A DNA stretch of 64,000 nt from Bacillota bacterium (GTDB taxonomy: Bacteria; Bacillota; Clostridia; Christensenellales; UMGS416), in contig JAEZSE010000039.1 of NCBI GenBank assembly GCA_023421955.1, forward strand, positions 18,182 to 82,181, given 5' to 3'. The notes under the pieces were generated by a model. The model did not search any database. It saw nothing but the letters and a program-made list of their open reading frames with translations, and was not told where the DNA came from. Below are positions 63,104 to 64,000 of the stretch, in pieces. Both the position numbers and the translations under genes were made by a program. The first letter of the stretch is position 1, and each line of letters opens with the position of its first letter.

Positions 63104-64000
63104 ATGTCCCTACTGCAACAACGCCTGCACCCCATCCTGGAAACCTTCGTGGAAAAAGGCCCCGCCGGCTGTTCGCTGATGGTCGCCCGAGGCGGCGAAA
63201 CGCTCTATGAGGACTATGTGGGCGTGATGGACCTGGAAACCAAACAGCCCATCGGCCCGGACACGATCTACCGCATCTACTCGATGAGCAAGGTGATCAC
63301 CTGCGCCGCGGCGCTGATGCTCTATGAGCGGGGCCTTTATGCCCTGAATGACCCGCTTTCCGAGTATCTGCCCGAGTTCAAAGACATGCAGGTCTACCGC
63401 CACAACCCGCAGGGCGCGCTTTATATCAGCAAGGCGGCGTGCCCCATCCGCGTGAAAGACCTTTTCATGATGACCTCCGGCATCCCCTATCCCGGCGAGG
63501 GCACCGAGACCGCCCGCCACATGGCTAGGGTCTACGGCGATGTGACCAAGGGCGGGTCGGACAAGCCGTGGACGGTGCGCGAGATGGCGAAAGTGCTCTC
63601 CGGCATCCCGCTGGCCTTTGACCCCGGCAGCCACTGGATGTATGGCATGAGCCACGACGTGCTGGGCGCGTTCATCGAGGCGCTGTCCGGCAAGGTGTTC
63701 GGGCAGTTCCTGAAGGAAAACATCTTCGACCCGCTGGGCATGAAGGACACGTCCTTCCGCATCGAGGAAGGCAAGCGGAGCAGGCTCTGCGGCATGTACA
63801 GCCTGGAAGCCGACGGCTCCCGCCGGAAGATCACCGATATGGACAGTGATTACCAGCCGGGTGCCGCCTTTGAGGGAGGCGGCGGCGGGCTGCTCTCCAC
63901 CCTTTCGGATTACACCCGCTTTGCCCAGGCGCTGGCCTTGGGCGAGCTCAACGGCGTGCGGATTCTTAGCGACCACACGATTGATCTGATGGCCACCAAC
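63104..64000 (+). CDS. Serine hydrolase of the beta-lactamase/PBP4 (class C-like) family, 3' truncated
   Basis: 299 codons are visible and the frame is open at the window end. The catalytic SxxK is SMSK (Ser60-Lys63) in IYRIYSMSKVITCAAALMLYE, followed by the domain's LNDPLSEYLPEF and VKDLFMMTSGIPY. At the second motif position it has YGMS (HWMYGMSHDVLGAFIEALSG) in place of the class C Tyr-x-Asn, the pattern of EstB-type esterases and D-aminopeptidases. No signal peptide, so cytoplasmic esterase or peptidase activity is more likely than antibiotic resistance. AAGGAGG lies before ATG 63104. Confidence 0.9.
   Translation, partial: MSLLQQRLHPILETFVEKGPAGCSLMVARGGETLYEDYVGVMDLETKQPIGPDTIYRIYSMSKVITCAAALMLYERGLYALNDPLSEYLPEFKDMQVYRHNPQGALYISKAACPIRVKDLFMMTSGIPYPGEGTETARHMARVYGDVTKGGSDKPWTVREMAKVLSGIPLAFDPGSHWMYGMSHDVLGAFIEALSGKVFGQFLKENIFDPLGMKDTSFRIEEGKRSRLCGMYSLEADGSRRKITDMDSDYQPGAAFEGGGGGLLSTLSDYTRFAQALALGELNGVRILSDHTIDLMATN

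Noticed and set aside
63104..64000. Calling the serine hydrolase a beta-lactamase resistance gene
   Set aside because: There is no signal peptide, and the Tyr-x-Asn motif is altered, so an esterase or peptidase is more likely.

Overview
The window reads as a piece of a Bacillota chromosome of clostridial type, GC-rich by eye (roughly high fifties). The reasons are strong AGGAGG-type ribosome binding sites, a low-GC-Gram-positive style rpoB-rpoC-(L7Ae-like)-rpsL-rpsG-fusA block, PcrA-type helicase, CBO0543, DUF1002 and DUF89 families, and many lipoproteins with Pro/Thr/Ala linkers. A relative of the Christensenellales or Oscillospirales is plausible but cannot be fixed from sequence alone. No rRNA, tRNA, CRISPR array, phage or insertion-sequence transposase was seen.

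Layout. 1-13.5 kb: a truncated unknown gene, an orphan sugar-binding lipoprotein, a beta-helix surface lipoprotein with a CcpA/LacI-like operator, a PcrA/UvrD helicase, an FAD oxidoreductase, asnS and small membrane proteins. 13.8-22.7 kb: a leaderless penicillin-binding protein, a CE15-like esterase, a DUF1002 protein and a 7TM-GAF-GGDEF-EAL protein. 23-34.8 kb: rpoB, rpoC, an L7Ae-like protein, rpsL, rpsG and fusA. 34.9-41.3 kb: a secreted protein, an AbrB-family remnant, a histidine kinase with an HD-GYP response regulator, and an ArsR-MDR oxidoreductase operon. 41.3-48.7 kb: a lipoprotein, a polyprenyl diphosphate synthase, a type II NADH dehydrogenase fused to a DoxX-like membrane domain behind a perfect Rex-type operator, an aldehyde dehydrogenase with a GNAT, and a Gfo/Idh-HD pair. 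49-64 kb: GtrA, carbonic anhydrase, methyltransferase, nucleotidyltransferase, YaiI/YqxD, a cobalamin-binding protein with an ABC exporter, DUF89, zinc-ribbon proteins and a serine hydrolase cut by the window end.

Functional threads. The GGDEF-EAL and HD-GYP proteins both handle cyclic di-GMP. NDH-2, the prenyl synthase and the Rex-like site point to quinone-linked, NADH-controlled electron transfer. The beta-helix protein, CE15 esterase and sugar-binding protein fit plant-polysaccharide use. RpoB and RpsL carry residues associated with rifamycin and streptomycin resistance.

The most unusual signal is between the genes. Several families of GC-rich hairpin repeats recur in the intergenic regions, and their stems differ in sequence between copies while staying paired. 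One family (two copies, about 190-216 nt) is a long multi-hairpin element with compensatory changes, and one copy lies directly downstream of a strong promoter in the presumed leader of gtrA.
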